Assembly (NCBI RefSeq): GCF_020509005.1
Contig: NC_063021.1
Location: 3,410,001-3,474,000, forward strand
DNA length: 64,000 bases
Source of the DNA: Fulvia fulva
Lineage: Eukaryota > Ascomycota > Dothideomycetes > Mycosphaerellales > Mycosphaerellaceae
Reading direction: 5' to 3'
Part shown: positions 1 to 10,224 of the stretch, piece after piece
How the letters are laid out: each line of letters opens with the position of its first letter
Numbering within the stretch: position 1 is the stretch's first letter
The notes under the pieces: model-generated
The model's database searches: none
Seen by the model: only the letters and a program-made list of their open reading frames with translations
What the model was told of the DNA's origin: nothing
Made by a program: the position numbers and the translations under genes

Positions 1-572
1 TTTGTGGCAATCTTTGCGGGCCCATGCCCTGATCCTTCGCATGCTGGTCGCCTTCGATACGTTTGCCGTAACAGGAGTAAATGGCAGTCGCCGACTGGAA
101 GCTGTGCCCTGGTCGGCCCTTTCGTCCATCATTGCTGGAAGATCCTTGATCGGGGCGAGGAGAACTATTCGTGCCAGGTGGAGATCGTTGAAGAGAGACC
201 CGTCGACACCGTGGTTGCGTGCTGACTGGGCGAGGGCCTCCCAATGACTTGCATCGAGATAATCACAGGCACCATTTCGCCAACGGGCATAATCTGCGAT
301 TTCTGCGACACTGGCGAGATTACCGCGACCGACACCGTCGATTGTCGAGAACGGGTCGTCGTAGAAACGAGCAACATCAAACGACCGGTGAACCACGGAG
401 TATGTCAAGGCACATTTGACAAAGTCAGACCATTCTTTCACCTATGGTCATCGTCTGGAACGTCTGGGACATGGCGCTGCGCAAGGTTTCCCGAGTTTCT
501 TCCTCCTCCATAAATGAGGCGGCGCTCATATTGTCGTGCGGCCATGGCGAAGAAGATCTCGAGGAGCTCCAT
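1..572 (-). CDS. Uncharacterised protein, cut by the left edge, possibly frameshifted
   Basis: On the minus strand a frame runs open for 147 codons from 441 to the window edge and reads like real protein (for example DPFSTIDGVGRGNLASV and YARWRNGACDYLDASHWEAL). A TAG at 442-444 precedes it, and it could be a splice acceptor. Upstream, a second frame starts at ATG 572 (MELLEIFFAMAARQYERRL) and ends at the same place in a different frame. I see no good GT donor between them, so the two parts are joined either by an unrecognised intron or by a one-base frameshift. I do not recognise the family. The call rests on amino-acid composition and the long open frame. Confidence 0.4.
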
Positions 573-2016
573 TGTTGCCAACTCTCTGCGGCCTATAGCT
601 CTTCCGAGCAGGAGATCTTCAATCCCAAGGCTAAGTCATCCAATATTGGCCTCGAGTGGCGTATGCAAGCAAACTGCGCATCGAGTATCTAACAGAAATT
701 AACTTCTGGATTGGAAATGATGGAGACACCTTACCCGAACGAATATGCCAGTCCGCCGACGCGTCTCTCGGCAACGCCATGCAAGCCATGCGACCCCGAC
801 CTCCTGCCCATGGTCAAGAGGATAGGATGCGTCCAGTTCGGTCAGGATGCCAAAGCGGACAGACGCCTCTATCGCACTGGTAGCCCGATCCGACCTGGGA
901 GCCTAAAGAAACGAAGTCGGTCCGGGGGCTTAGGTACAAACCGACTGCATTTAGCAAACAACTCTGCAAATGCGGAAGTGATGCGTGCGCCTGATTTAAT
1001 GGATCCTGTTTCGTGATCAGCAGGAGATTTACTTAGCTAGGACTGGGTTGAAGAATTACGTAGTGGGCTAGCAATTCACACAGCAGCAGATTCAGCCGAT
1101 CCGCACATAGGTCATTGTCGGTAGAAGGCACATAGCGAGCGCCAACTACAGCTATAGCGAGAGAGGTTGACTAGCCCTATAATAGAATGCATAGCAGAGG
1201 TTGATCAAGGAACGGGTAGACTAGGTGGAACCCGGAGAAGTATATGCTAATAAGACGCTCTAGGGTTGTTCGATCGGGCAACATCTACATGTCGCTGCAA
1301 TCAAGAATCGCTTACGCGCGTTACAAGAGATCATTATATATGTCGCCCGGCAGCTCGAAGGGACACTGACGTGGCTGGTACGCCGCAACGCGGTATTTCT
1401 GCTATACAGCTTCAGCAAATGTTCTGCCCCAGCTCGATCCGGAGTCAGGGTTCGAAGGCGACGTAGACATGCGCGGGATCCTGTTCTGGAAGAGCCGTCG
1501 AAAAGATCGTTCGTGCTCGCTGATGCGCGCGCCGGCGCCGTCCACGTATCTGGCCTCATTCTCGCGCGGTCCATCGAACAAGGGAAACATTACTGCAGGC
1601 GCCATTGCAGCTGCTGTGCCCACAGCTGTACTTCCTAAGCAGAGCGCGAGTTGGGCGTACCCGTAACCTGGATGGAGTAATGAGATGAATGCGCTCACGG
1701 TGGTCAATAGCTATCTCCTAAATCAGACCGCGGCATCGCTCGTTGTTCTTGGTGTTGAAGTGAAGCCACCAATCCGCCAAGAAGCTTGCTTGGTCACGTG
1801 GTGGAGCGAACACCTGACTTGGGAGGTAGGTCAATAGTATGCTTGGCCGAGTACATCTTAGTGGACGCCTGGATCAATTGGAGCCTCATCAATACGATAT
1901 CATCAAGAGTGGTATGGACGTTTACAAATCGATACGACATTTACTGCGGACTGCTCGCCCTTTCTGGCCTTTGGGCTTGCCAACATGGCACGCGGACTGG
2001 CTTGCGCTGGGTATGA
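573..2016. other. Intergenic, no supported gene
   Basis: No frame here looks like a conserved protein. The best is a minus-strand 101-codon frame at 1402-1707 with a hydrophobic start (LHPGYGYAQLALCLGSTAVG), which may be the relic of a membrane protein but has no recognisable motif and no clear continuation. Confidence 0.4.
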
Positions 2017-2742
2017 TCTGTCCACAAGAGGGTGCCCTGATCGCGGTGTGGCGGCGAAAGGGTAGTCAGGACTGTAAGCATCGACAGCAGCGTCGCCGGC
2101 CAAAAACCCATCCAGCAAAAGATAGGACTCCCTAACAACCCCATCAACATCAACGAGTACGCAACGTGTCCGGAACGACAACCAGCCGGCACAGCCAGGT
2201 ACATCTCCCAGCTGGAGCGCAACAATGCAGCCGGCTTCCAGGGCAATTGGGCGTCGAGTTACTCGCTGCACGATTACTTTGCCAACATCCTCGGCAAGCC
2301 CGGCGCCAACGAGGGTGAGAACCAGCAGGAAGGTAGCGTGTCCGGCTACTGGCCGAATTCCGAGTGGCTGGTCTACCAGTACTACCATCTTAACATGACA
2401 GGTCAACGCCTCCAGACCACCGCGTCCGGGGACGAGATCTGGGATATGTACGCGACCTACGATAGTGAGACGGGCTTCGTCAAAGTGTTGGCTGGGATCC
2501 GATATCATCCAGGGACGTATATCATTACCATCAATAACCTCACTTCGGTAGGGCTGCCCTCGTCTGGGTCCGTCTCGGTTCATACATACCACTTTGACTG
2601 GGAGAACAATATTTTTGAGAACGATGGCTTCTCGCCAGCTGATCAGGGCCCTTCGGTCCACTCTTACATGGGAGGATCGTTGACTTTTGGTGTGGGTGCT
2701 TCTAACTTGACGGCGTATGCGTTTGAGTTTAGTTACAAGTGA
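2017..2742 (+). pseudogene. C-terminal remnant of a GH39-like fungal glycoside hydrolase
   Basis: The frame is open from the stop at 2014-2016 to the stop at 2740-2742, although the first ATG is only at 2338. The part from about 2101 reads as the end of a fungal secreted glycosidase: ININEYA, then GTARYISQLERNNAAGFQGN, LHDYFANILGKPGA, then GYWPNSEWLVYQYY and NMTGQRL. This order (NEYA, W/Y-IS-LER, LHD, YWPN-E-VY-YY, NMTG) is what I recall for fungal GH39/beta-xylosidase-like proteins. The catalytic barrel and signal peptide that should precede it are absent upstream, where the frame is closed. I read it as a 5'-truncated relic; a gene with missed upstream exons is the alternative. The 282-codon minus-strand frame over it is an antisense shadow. 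Confidence 0.6.
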
Positions 2743-3244
2743 GCCTGTCATTGTCGAAAGGGAACAGCGAGTCTCTTGAAATATACGGCAGATCGCATAG
2801 CAGTATGCAACTCACAGATATCTTTTACTCGTCTTCGTAATTTCTCACCTGCGCCAGTATCCTGCATAGCGTGACAAGGCGAAATCTTCGAGCTCCTTCG
2901 CTGCACGCTCGAAGTCGTCTCAGACGAAGAGACAGGAGGCAGACAGGGAACCCGCTACCAATGGTCTGAGTCCAAGAGGTATGGCAGAGCGAAACGTAAT
3001 GGTCAGCATTGAGGAGAGCTTGCACATGATCGAAGCGCATACGTTGACGGCCTTGAATTATCCTGGAAGTCCAGCCTGAACCAAGGGCCCACGGGGCCAT
3101 CCTCAGATCAGTCTCGTAATCATGCAATTCATGCCAATCATCACACCACAACTTGCTAGCTGCCCTTTCCCAAGCAGCTACAGGATCTGAGGGCGACACT
3201 TCGTTGCCCTGGGTCAACCTCTTTCAATACAGCCATCATCTCCT
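2743..3244. other. Intergenic 3' flanks
   Basis: This stretch lies between the 3' ends of the convergent neighbours. A 130-codon minus-strand frame (2825-3217) has no recognisable feature and I do not support it. Confidence 0.4.
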
Positions 3245-3543
3245 CTACTTCTTGCTGGCTGGGGTGTAGTTGCTACCGCCGTTGCCGTTGTTGTAGTAGG
3301 TAGATCCGTTCGGGTTGCTGTAGTAGTAGCTGCCATCGGTATTGCTGTAGTGGTACGAGTTCGAGTTGGAGGCGGAGGAGCCGTAGTCGCGGGAGCAGTA
3401 GTGGTTGCCCTGGATATCGTTAGTACATGTGGATTGCCTGAGCGAGATCGATGTGGTAATACCTGCGAGTTGGTGCCGCTGGAGGTGACGTTGTAGCCCT
3501 GAGAGCCGGAGCTCGAGTTGTTGGAGCTACCCTGGGAAGGCAT
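3245..3543 (-). CDS. Small Asn/Ser/Tyr-rich conserved fungal protein (81 aa)
   Basis: Two exons join in frame: 3543-3463 (27 codons, MPSQGSSNNSSSGSQG...) and 3409-3245 (55 codons with the stop). The 53-nt intron has a GTATTA donor, a TACTAAC-like branch site and a CCAG acceptor. The spliced 81-residue product goes from GYNVTSSGTNSQ into GNHYCSRDYGSSASNSNSY, then repeats Tyr-rich steps (SYHYSN, SYYYSN, STYYNN) and ends in KK. Small proteins of this pattern occur widely in filamentous ascomycetes; their role is unknown to me. A single unspliced frame of 132 codons covers the same DNA, but the intron signals and the repeat pattern favour the spliced form. It is low-complexity and probably disordered. 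Confidence 0.8.
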
Positions 3544-3934
3544 GGTGTCTCGGCCGGGGGTGTTGTGGGGGATCGTCTTGGGATTGGGTTTTGGGTTGAT
3601 AGCTGATCTCAACTTTGTTTCCGTGTTTGGGCTGATAGCAAGCTGAATCGGACGTTGTTGGAGGTTGAAGCTGGAGAAGGAAATGACTTGCTTCTATATA
3701 GTAAACCCCGCCCCTGTTCGTTCTAGTCGCCAAGCTAGTAGAGTTGCGTGGAAGTTACCGGAAGACTGGTTTCATTCACCTCGAAATGAGGTACCCCGCA
3801 GCAGGGTTGTGCTTATCGCCAGGCACTAGCTCCGATGCATGTGCGGCTTCCTGCATCCTCTGTGCAGTTCTGACTGCTCAGTATTGACCTGTCACATTTC
3901 AATATTTGACACCTGAATGTAAGAACTCACCAAC
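3544..3934. promoter_or_regulatory. Divergent promoter region
   Basis: These 391 bases separate the starts of the small Tyr-rich gene (minus) and the coiled-coil gene (plus). They must hold both promoters. I see no specific factor-binding motif. Confidence 0.4.
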
Positions 3935-4636
3935 ATGCCGGGAACCGTCAAGCAAAAGGAAATGGTCAGGCGAAGGCAATCGCGCACCCCAATCAAGGTG
4001 GACTATGTCATCGGAGATGGCCCTCCCGACCAGCAGGAACTTTTGATCCTGGAGAAGAAAATTGCAGATCTCGAAACACATAATGATATGCTCAACCGAT
4101 CTTGCAAGAAGTTGTGCGATAGCCAGGATGCCTTGAAAAGGAACTTCGCAACGGACAGGTTTATGCTGGGAGAGAATCATGCCAAAGAGAAGCAGAGCTG
4201 GGTTTCAGAAGTGCAGAAGCTGAAGGATGAGATCTGTCGATTGAAGCTGCAGGTCAATGAGAAACAAGCCAGGCCAAAAGGTATCCTGAAGAGCTCTCCG
4301 TCGAGGTCCAAGGAGGAGGATTTGCCTCGAGCTGTCTATCTTCTGCGTTTTGAGCGTCGGACAAGCCAGCTCGAAAGTCATGCCGACATCATGGGCGCGT
4401 GTTCCGATGTCGAAAGTGCGAACAAAGCTGCAATGACTGCCTACAAGCAGAAATGCGACAATTGGGGAGAACTCCCTGTCACCGATCTCGGAGTCTCAGA
4501 TGACCTCTGCCACCCACGCATTGGCTCGCCATCAGCGACCAGCTCATTGAGAATCAAGAACAACGTACCACTACACCAAAGCTACACTCTCCCACGGAAT
4601 ACTTGTCCGGCATGGCCACCAGCAGAAGATGAATGA
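3935..4636 (+). CDS. Hypothetical coiled-coil protein (233 aa)
   Basis: A single open frame of 233 codons. The N-terminus is basic (VKQKEMVRRRQSRTPIK). Residues from about 33 to 110 have heptad-like Leu/Ile spacing with many Lys and Glu (EKKIADLETHNDMLNRSCKK, VQKLKDEICRLKLQV), which predicts a coiled coil. The remainder is polar with Ser/Pro-rich stretches (KGILKSSPSRSKEED) and looks disordered. No enzyme motif, signal peptide or membrane segment is visible. A role as a structural or scaffold protein is only inference from composition. Confidence 0.6.
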   Translation: MPGTVKQKEMVRRRQSRTPIKVDYVIGDGPPDQQELLILEKKIADLETHNDMLNRSCKKLCDSQDALKRNFATDRFMLGENHAKEKQSWVSEVQKLKDEICRLKLQVNEKQARPKGILKSSPSRSKEEDLPRAVYLLRFERRTSQLESHADIMGACSDVESANKAAMTAYKQKCDNWGELPVTDLGVSDDLCHPRIGSPSATSSLRIKNNVPLHQSYTLPRNTCPAWPPAEDE

Positions 4637-5377
4637 GCACACCACGCCCGAGCCATCAGCAACATGACGTAGGACGTAGGCACTGTGTCACTGTGGCAGG
4701 ACTTGGTGGTAGCAGATCACAGCCTGCCAGCCTGCGGTTTTGTTGATGCCACGCGTACTGTCTGGAGCCTTGCCACACTCACCAAGCTGAGTCGGCAATC
4801 CCGCTTCCGACTCTTTCTGCTCGCATGGCTGATGTGCTTCGATGACCCCGGGCGGGCGCCGCAATCGATTCGTCTCTTGGTTGCGAAAGCCAGTACGCAA
4901 AAGCCCTTGACATGAACACTGCACGCTCACGACATCGACTCGCAGAAATAGCTACAACAACGGAATCCTTCAGAGCGCTATCCGGAGCTAGCCTCATTTG
5001 GTCCCATCGTGGCGCTAGCGGCGCATGTAAGAGCCTCAGGTCAACCTCATGCATCTCTGGTGACGCAAACGTGGGCTCAACGCAGGTACAAGCAGCAACG
5101 CCACTGTTTCGGAAGCTGACTTCTCGGTGCTCTGTCGCCTTGGAGAGGTCTTGTACGCGTGGCAGTAAGGCGGCTTGCGGCCAGTTGGTACCCATCATCG
5201 ATATGATTCTTCGGACTTTCTGGTACGCCACGGCCACGATGGATTGGATATAGGAAGAAGCAAACAACCAGGCAAAGTCTTTCTTGTACAGATACATTTA
5301 CTTCAACACCTCCTGCGATCCTCGTGGTATTGCCTCAAATCTCGTCACCTCCACCAACCCTCACAACACAACCCAAA
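4637..5377. other. Intergenic, upstream of the secreted-protein gene
   Basis: Frames of 172 codons (minus, 4779-5297) and 113 codons (plus, 4912-5253) overlap here, but neither has a recognisable motif or composition. I treat the region as the promoter side of the next gene. Confidence 0.4.
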
Positions 5378-5761
5378 ATGAAGCCCTCAACCTTCGTCAG
5401 CCTCGTCAGCTTCACAACCCTCGCTGCAGCAGCCCCTGCCGACCACATCCGCCGAGCAAACGACATCGGCCACCAAGTCAAAGCACCAATCAACGCACGT
5501 CAAGCATACCCCACCGGCACTGCCATCTACCCAACCGGTACCGCACCACCAGTTCCAATCTCTACCGGCAGCGCTTCCTGCCCAGTCGACGGTGCGGTGG
5601 TATGCAATGGACCGAACTATTTCGGCCTCTGCAACTTTGGATCAGTCGTGTGGCAACGGGTATCAGATGGCACAGCGTGTGTGGATGGGCAGATCGTTGG
5701 CACGGGGATATATGGGGTGCCAGCACCGACGGCATCTGGTGGGGCTTACTACAAGGCGTGA
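5378..5761 (+). CDS. Small secreted protein with four-Cys C-terminal module (127 aa)
   Basis: The start is the ATG at 5378, because it gives a classical signal peptide (MKPSTFVSLVSFTTLAAAAP, cleavage after about residue 19); the upstream in-frame start at 5324 would put 18 residues before it. After the signal comes IRR and a possible dibasic processing site, a short YPTGTA-x-YPTGTA repeat, and then a module CPVDGAVVCNGPNYFGLCNF...VSDGTACVDGQIV with four Cys that could form two disulfides. This layout resembles secreted fungal proteins in which a C-x-DG-x3-C...C...GT-x-C-x-G pattern ends the chain. An extracellular or effector-like role is possible but inferred. Confidence 0.7.
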   Translation: MKPSTFVSLVSFTTLAAAAPADHIRRANDIGHQVKAPINARQAYPTGTAIYPTGTAPPVPISTGSASCPVDGAVVCNGPNYFGLCNFGSVVWQRVSDGTACVDGQIVGTGIYGVPAPTASGGAYYKA

Positions 5762-6570
5762 TGAAGTGATGCGACAGTACTGGACGACAGAACCCAGAGA
5801 TGATCGAGAGGGCTCGATGTGAAGCATTAGATGAGATCATGGTGGACAGCACAATTGAGGACACAGCATAGACTACAGAGGCGTACACCCGCCAAAGCAA
5901 AGCACAATGGCAGCTGTTTGGGGGACTTGTATTGAATTTTTGATTCGCGACAAGGCGGCCTAGACTCACGCCTTCTCAACCATGACATTTGAAGAAATTT
6001 TGTATGCCCAACACTCCAACCCACGCCTCCCCTCCCACACCAGTCGCGAGCCTGATGCACAAGATGAAAAATACGACGCAAATTGTCATGCCAAGCCCAG
6101 CAGAGCAGACTGAGCACTCAGCCTGTTGCACTCAATCTCATCGTTCCAATCGCTCATCCCCTGAACTTAAAGACTCCCAGGACTAGGAGGATCAGTGGCA
6201 CCGCAGCGACAGACGATAGGCAAGAATGTGGGTCTTACAATTCTTGCCGGAGGGTTGCGAAGAGGAGCGCTGCATCTCACTCCGCACGACGCCAGAGTTA
6301 TGTCTATGCCCTCGCCATCGTGTACAGGTGCAGTGCTCGCTGCGAGGCTCCTGCGGCGGTGATGATTGGACCTGATATGATGGGGCTGCTAGTTATTGCT
6401 TTGTTGAAGGAATGGAAGTGAAGCTGAGATGAGATGAGATGAGATGGAGTTTTGAAGGTGGGGTGTGAGTCACAATGCTGGTGCCTGAGGCAGCACGGCG
6501 ATGAGGTTGCGGTTCATACATGTAGGTCCCTCCGTGAAGTCGCATTGTGCAGTCGTCCTATAAAACTAGC
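5762..6570. other. Intergenic, with a short GATGA repeat
   Basis: The 3' flanks of two convergent genes. A run of GATGA pentamers lies at about 6427-6446. No supported gene. Confidence 0.4.
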
Positions 6571-9500
6571 CTACTGCGGCTTGAGTGGTACCCAATCCTT
6601 CAATTCCTCATCACCAGCTTCATTCATCAAATCTGTCGTAGCTCTTCGAGGTGGAAGTGCAGGCCCGCTGTCTTCTCTACTTCCCACCGGCTTCCTAGGC
6701 GGAGGAGGAGCAGGAGCTGGACTGTTAAGCTTCCTTTCCACAGTGCCGTTCGCTCGTGGCGGAGGAGGCGCCATCACTGTCCTTGAGATGGTAGACGGCG
6801 TACCTGTCCTTCTCGGCTCGACGGGTGGTGGGAGCACAGTTTTAGCGGCTATATTTGTGGTGGTGCCTGTCCTTCTGGCTGTCGGTGGAGGAGGCGGACT
6901 CTTTGTGGATGCTGAGGACTGATTACTCTCCGAACGTAGCAGGTTCGGTTTGTTGGGCTTTGGTGGTGCTGGCTTGCGTAAAGTCTGCTTGAGGTGTATT
7001 CGAGCCTTCTCATCATCTAATGACCCATCGTGGCTGGTGGTTTGGGTCGTCGGCGCACCGCGATCCGATGACTTGTATGGTGGAGGCAGTTTCCGAGGTA
7101 TTGGCTCGCCCTGATTGCGACTCTGTGCAGATGATGTGCTGTACAGAGACGCCGTTCTCGATGGAGGTGCGCTTGGCTTCTCGACTTTGACCCAGTCAGG
7201 TTCGCCTATTGGTGTCCACGGGTTAGACGGCCTCGCAGGGTTAGGAACGTGTCCAGCATTTGGCGGCTGTACAGTAGATCTGGCAGGCATGCCGTTGTCG
7301 AGCCACCATTTCCTCTTGTCCGAGCTTGCAGGTGGCAGACCAGGCTCCACAGAATCATATCCGTACAATGATTCGTCATCGCTTTCTGCTACCTGATTAG
7401 CTGTGTGGCTTCCAACAGCAGTCCTGCGCCTAGCGTGCAACTCGTGGCTGATCTTGTCCTTCACAGCTTGGTCGACAACGCTAATTGTGCATTGGAACAC
7501 ACCATACACAGGTCTGTGGTCGGAAAATCGAAGTGGCGCAGAGTCGTAGTATAGCTGGCGCAAGTTGTCACCACGGGTCAGGATCCGATCGCACCAAGCA
7601 GGTATTCGAGCCTTGTCTGATGTGTCGTAGTCATCAGTGCCCAGATTGAACTTGTAGGTGGGCAAGAACGTGGGTATCTGCTCCGAGTAGTGAGGAAATG
7701 TCCGTCCGTGCACCATCTGGATGTTGAGCTGATCGTTCTCGTAGAGAGTAGTCAGGTCACGCTGCTTGATGTATTGCCGCACACGATCGTTGTCCATGCC
7801 AATACGGTAGTTGAAGTCACCGAACCACATTATAGACTTGTGGTCTTCGATTGACCTGTTCCGTTGAAAACGCAAGCCGCTCGAGATCGTCCGATAGTCT
7901 TGGTTCCGCTCTTCGTAGTTGGCGAAGCCAGCCGCGAGATGTGCTGTCACGAAACATACAGAAGTGTCGGCGACCTCCATACGTATCGCCACCGCGCCCT
8001 TGTTACCAGCCATGCCGCTTAAGCCTGTCTTCTTCACAGCACCTTCGACGTTCTTGATCATTGGCAGAACGCTGGCTCGAACGAAGATTGACAACGAAGC
8101 ACCTACGAGTTGACCACCCCTAAGCAAGACGTAGTCCTCGCCTCTGTACTTCTGCGCATTCGCATTCAGCGTCTTCCGTACCGACTCTTCCCAGACGGTT
8201 CGTCGATGCGGGTCGGTGGACATGATCTGTTGTACATCCAGGTTGACAATCTCTTGAAAAGCCACTGCCACAATCTCAGGGCAGCGATAAGCTTGTTCGA
8301 CCTTTGGACACAACCAGATGGATAAATCCTCGTCAATGCCGTGAGTCTTTCCATTCAAATTGAACGTGCCGCACCAGATGTTGATCTTCTCACTTCTGGT
8401 GAATTCAGCCGACCGCTTGCCAAGCTCAGCAACGACCCAGTCGTTGATCGGGTCATACAGATGGACAGGAGTCTGCCCAATCATTCGGCCTAAGAGCATG
8501 TCCATAGTTTCTTGCCTTCCCTTGTCTTCAACATTGTTGATGTATAGCCTTTGCGCAGACTTCCGAAGATCAGCGAAAGCGCCCGCGATGGACATCTTGC
8601 CTGATCTCGTGTACGATGACTTCAGCGCTCCAGTCCCAGCATAGATCTTGCTTAACTGATCACCATTATCGGCCCAGAGTGTGCCGTGTCTCGCCCAGAA
8701 GTCAGACGTCGGACTGACATTGGCTTGCTGGAAGAGAAAGAGGCTGAAGGCAATCTTCGAGATGATAGTCTGTATCAGATTCGTACGATCAAGGCAGTCG
8801 AGGCAATTTGTCCTGAAGACACCCGCTTGCTTGAGGACGTCGTTGCGACCGACCACCGAAACCTCTTTGCCATTCCGCTGGATCTTCTCAACCATGTCCT
8901 CGGAGAGGAAGTACTCAAAAGCCATGGCAGTCGGCTCAATCCAACGTTGAATGCCACTGGCAGCATCATATCCATTAGGGCCCCTGGTCTCGGCGTGAAA
9001 GTCGTAATTTACAGCAGTAACATGTTTATGAGCCGATTCATCATCCTTCGAGACAGTATGATTGAGCGAGCTGTGCTCAATGTGCCGCAGGTACTGTTGA
9101 GTTAACATGATCTCTTGAGACTTCTCTTCGCTCAAAAGATTCACCACAACCACGTCACCATAGTTCTCCATCAATCTCTGAAAGTGCTTATCGAACGCTG
9201 GCTGCGTGGCTTCGACTGATCTCGTGACCTGTATCTTCTGTTGACCGGGCAGTCCAGCAGATTGCTCCCAGAACAGAGGCACGCTGCCACGCACCTGAAC
9301 ATATGAGAAGGTCATGCTGTCTGTGGCGAATATGGTCTCTGTCTCGACGAAATTTGCCACATTCCCGTCGTCGTCGATACCGCGCGAGTTGAATCTGGTT
9401 CCTGCTCTCCGGCACGATAGTCTTGATATCAAAGTCATGGTTGACGGCATGCCCGTGTTCTTGACCCTTAGCGGCGAGCTCGCAGCCGGCACTGTTATCG

Positions 9501-10224
9501 TTTGCGCAAAACCTCGAATGGTACTGGTCAGGATCCTCGAGTCATCCAGGGCCTGTCTCTCTCGTGGAGATAACCTCGATCGGAAGTCCACGAGCGGCTG
9601 GATCATGTACGTGTTCCACAAGAAGCCAGCATCCAAACTGTCTATGGCGATAGTGCTTGCTTCGGTCGGCCGATCTTGAAGACGCTTCGTCAGATCCAAA
9701 TCTGCGCTGTAGTAGAAACTTCCACCACTGAGCAGCTTCTTCAATGCCATGCAAGGGTGCTCAAGCATTGGCTCGCGATAGCCACCGTGATCGTATCCAT
9801 CGGCATCCAGACCATCGGTCGGAAACGGGTTGACCTGATCGTGTAGTAGATGATCGTAGTTGCTCGAGTTCAAGCAATGAAACTCCACACTCAAGATCCG
9901 CTGAATCGTCTCTCCCGGTCGCACAGTGGAGACTTTCGTAGAACCGTTAACGACACACAGGAAGACATTGTTGTTAAGTGTAACCAGACCTAGAGTGCCC
10001 TGGACCGAGAGGGAAGAAAGCGTACGGTAGCCATCCATATCCAGGCCCTCCCATGGCGAAAACTCCACAATACATCGTGGCGTCGCACCATCGTTGACGG
10101 AGGTCGAGGAGCCATGTTTTGCGTTGATGCTGGTCGGACTATGCCGGAATATGAGAACATGAGTGTCGGTGGCAAGCGCTAAGGCACGTCGAGGGGAGTC
10201 CCTCAAAAACACACGAATCGGCAT
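6571..10224 (-). CDS. Synaptojanin-type phosphoinositide phosphatase (1217 aa)
   Basis: One exon encodes a Sac1-like domain followed by an inositol polyphosphate 5-phosphatase domain and a proline-rich tail, as in yeast Inp51/52/53 and animal synaptojanin. The Sac CX5R motif is RTNCLDCLDRTN near residue 470. The 5-phosphatase domain (from about 615, KINIWCGTFNLNGKTHG) has WFGDFNYRIG near 800, PAWCDRIL near 878 and SDHRPVYG soon after; all catalytic motifs look intact. The last 220 residues carry many PPP and PxxP stretches, suited to SH3-type partners. Expected role: dephosphorylation of PI(4)P, PI(3)P and PI(4,5)P2 in endocytosis and actin control. The start MPIRVFLRDSPRRALALATD matches the usual Sac N-terminus. 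Which of the INP paralogues it represents cannot be told here. Confidence 0.95.
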   Translation of the reverse strand: MPIRVFLRDSPRRALALATDTHVLIFRHSPTSINAKHGSSTSVNDGATPRCIVEFSPWEGLDMDGYRTLSSLSVQGTLGLVTLNNNVFLCVVNGSTKVSTVRPGETIQRILSVEFHCLNSSNYDHLLHDQVNPFPTDGLDADGYDHGGYREPMLEHPCMALKKLLSGGSFYYSADLDLTKRLQDRPTEASTIAIDSLDAGFLWNTYMIQPLVDFRSRLSPRERQALDDSRILTSTIRGFAQTITVPAASSPLRVKNTGMPSTMTLISRLSCRRAGTRFNSRGIDDDGNVANFVETETIFATDSMTFSYVQVRGSVPLFWEQSAGLPGQQKIQVTRSVEATQPAFDKHFQRLMENYGDVVVVNLLSEEKSQEIMLTQQYLRHIEHSSLNHTVSKDDESAHKHVTAVNYDFHAETRGPNGYDAASGIQRWIEPTAMAFEYFLSEDMVEKIQRNGKEVSVVGRNDVLKQAGVFRTNCLDCLDRTNLIQTIISKIAFSLFLFQQANVSPTSDFWARHGTLWADNGDQLSKIYAGTGALKSSYTRSGKMSIAGAFADLRKSAQRLYINNVEDKGRQETMDMLLGRMIGQTPVHLYDPINDWVVAELGKRSAEFTRSEKINIWCGTFNLNGKTHGIDEDLSIWLCPKVEQAYRCPEIVAVAFQEIVNLDVQQIMSTDPHRRTVWEESVRKTLNANAQKYRGEDYVLLRGGQLVGASLSIFVRASVLPMIKNVEGAVKKTGLSGMAGNKGAVAIRMEVADTSVCFVTAHLAAGFANYEERNQDYRTISSGLRFQRNRSIEDHKSIMWFGDFNYRIGMDNDRVRQYIKQRDLTTLYENDQLNIQMVHGRTFPHYSEQIPTFLPTYKFNLGTDDYDTSDKARIPAWCDRILTRGDNLRQLYYDSAPLRFSDHRPVYGVFQCTISVVDQAVKDKISHELHARRRTAVGSHTANQVAESDDESLYGYDSVEPGLPPASSDKRKWWLDNGMPARSTVQPPNAGHVPNPARPSNPWTPIGEPDWVKVEKPSAPPSRTASLYSTSSAQSRNQGEPIPRKLPPPYKSSDRGAPTTQTTSHDGSLDDEKARIHLKQTLRKPAPPKPNKPNLLRSESNQSSASTKSPPPPPTARRTGTTTNIAAKTVLPPPVEPRRTGTPSTISRTVMAPPPPRANGTVERKLNSPAPAPPPPRKPVGSREDSGPALPPRRATTDLMNEAGDEELKDWVPLKPQ

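Noticed and set aside
1402..1707. Minus-strand frame of 101 codons with a hydrophobic start
   Set aside because: Possible membrane-protein relic, but no motif and no continuation that I could find.
1903..2751. Minus-strand frame of 282 codons over the GH39-like fragment
   Set aside because: It lies antisense to the recognisable glycosidase motifs; its own translation has no motif and an unusual composition.
4779..5297. Minus-strand frame of 172 codons upstream of the secreted-protein gene
   Set aside because: Motif-free; overlaps the probable promoter and another frame of similar size on the plus strand.
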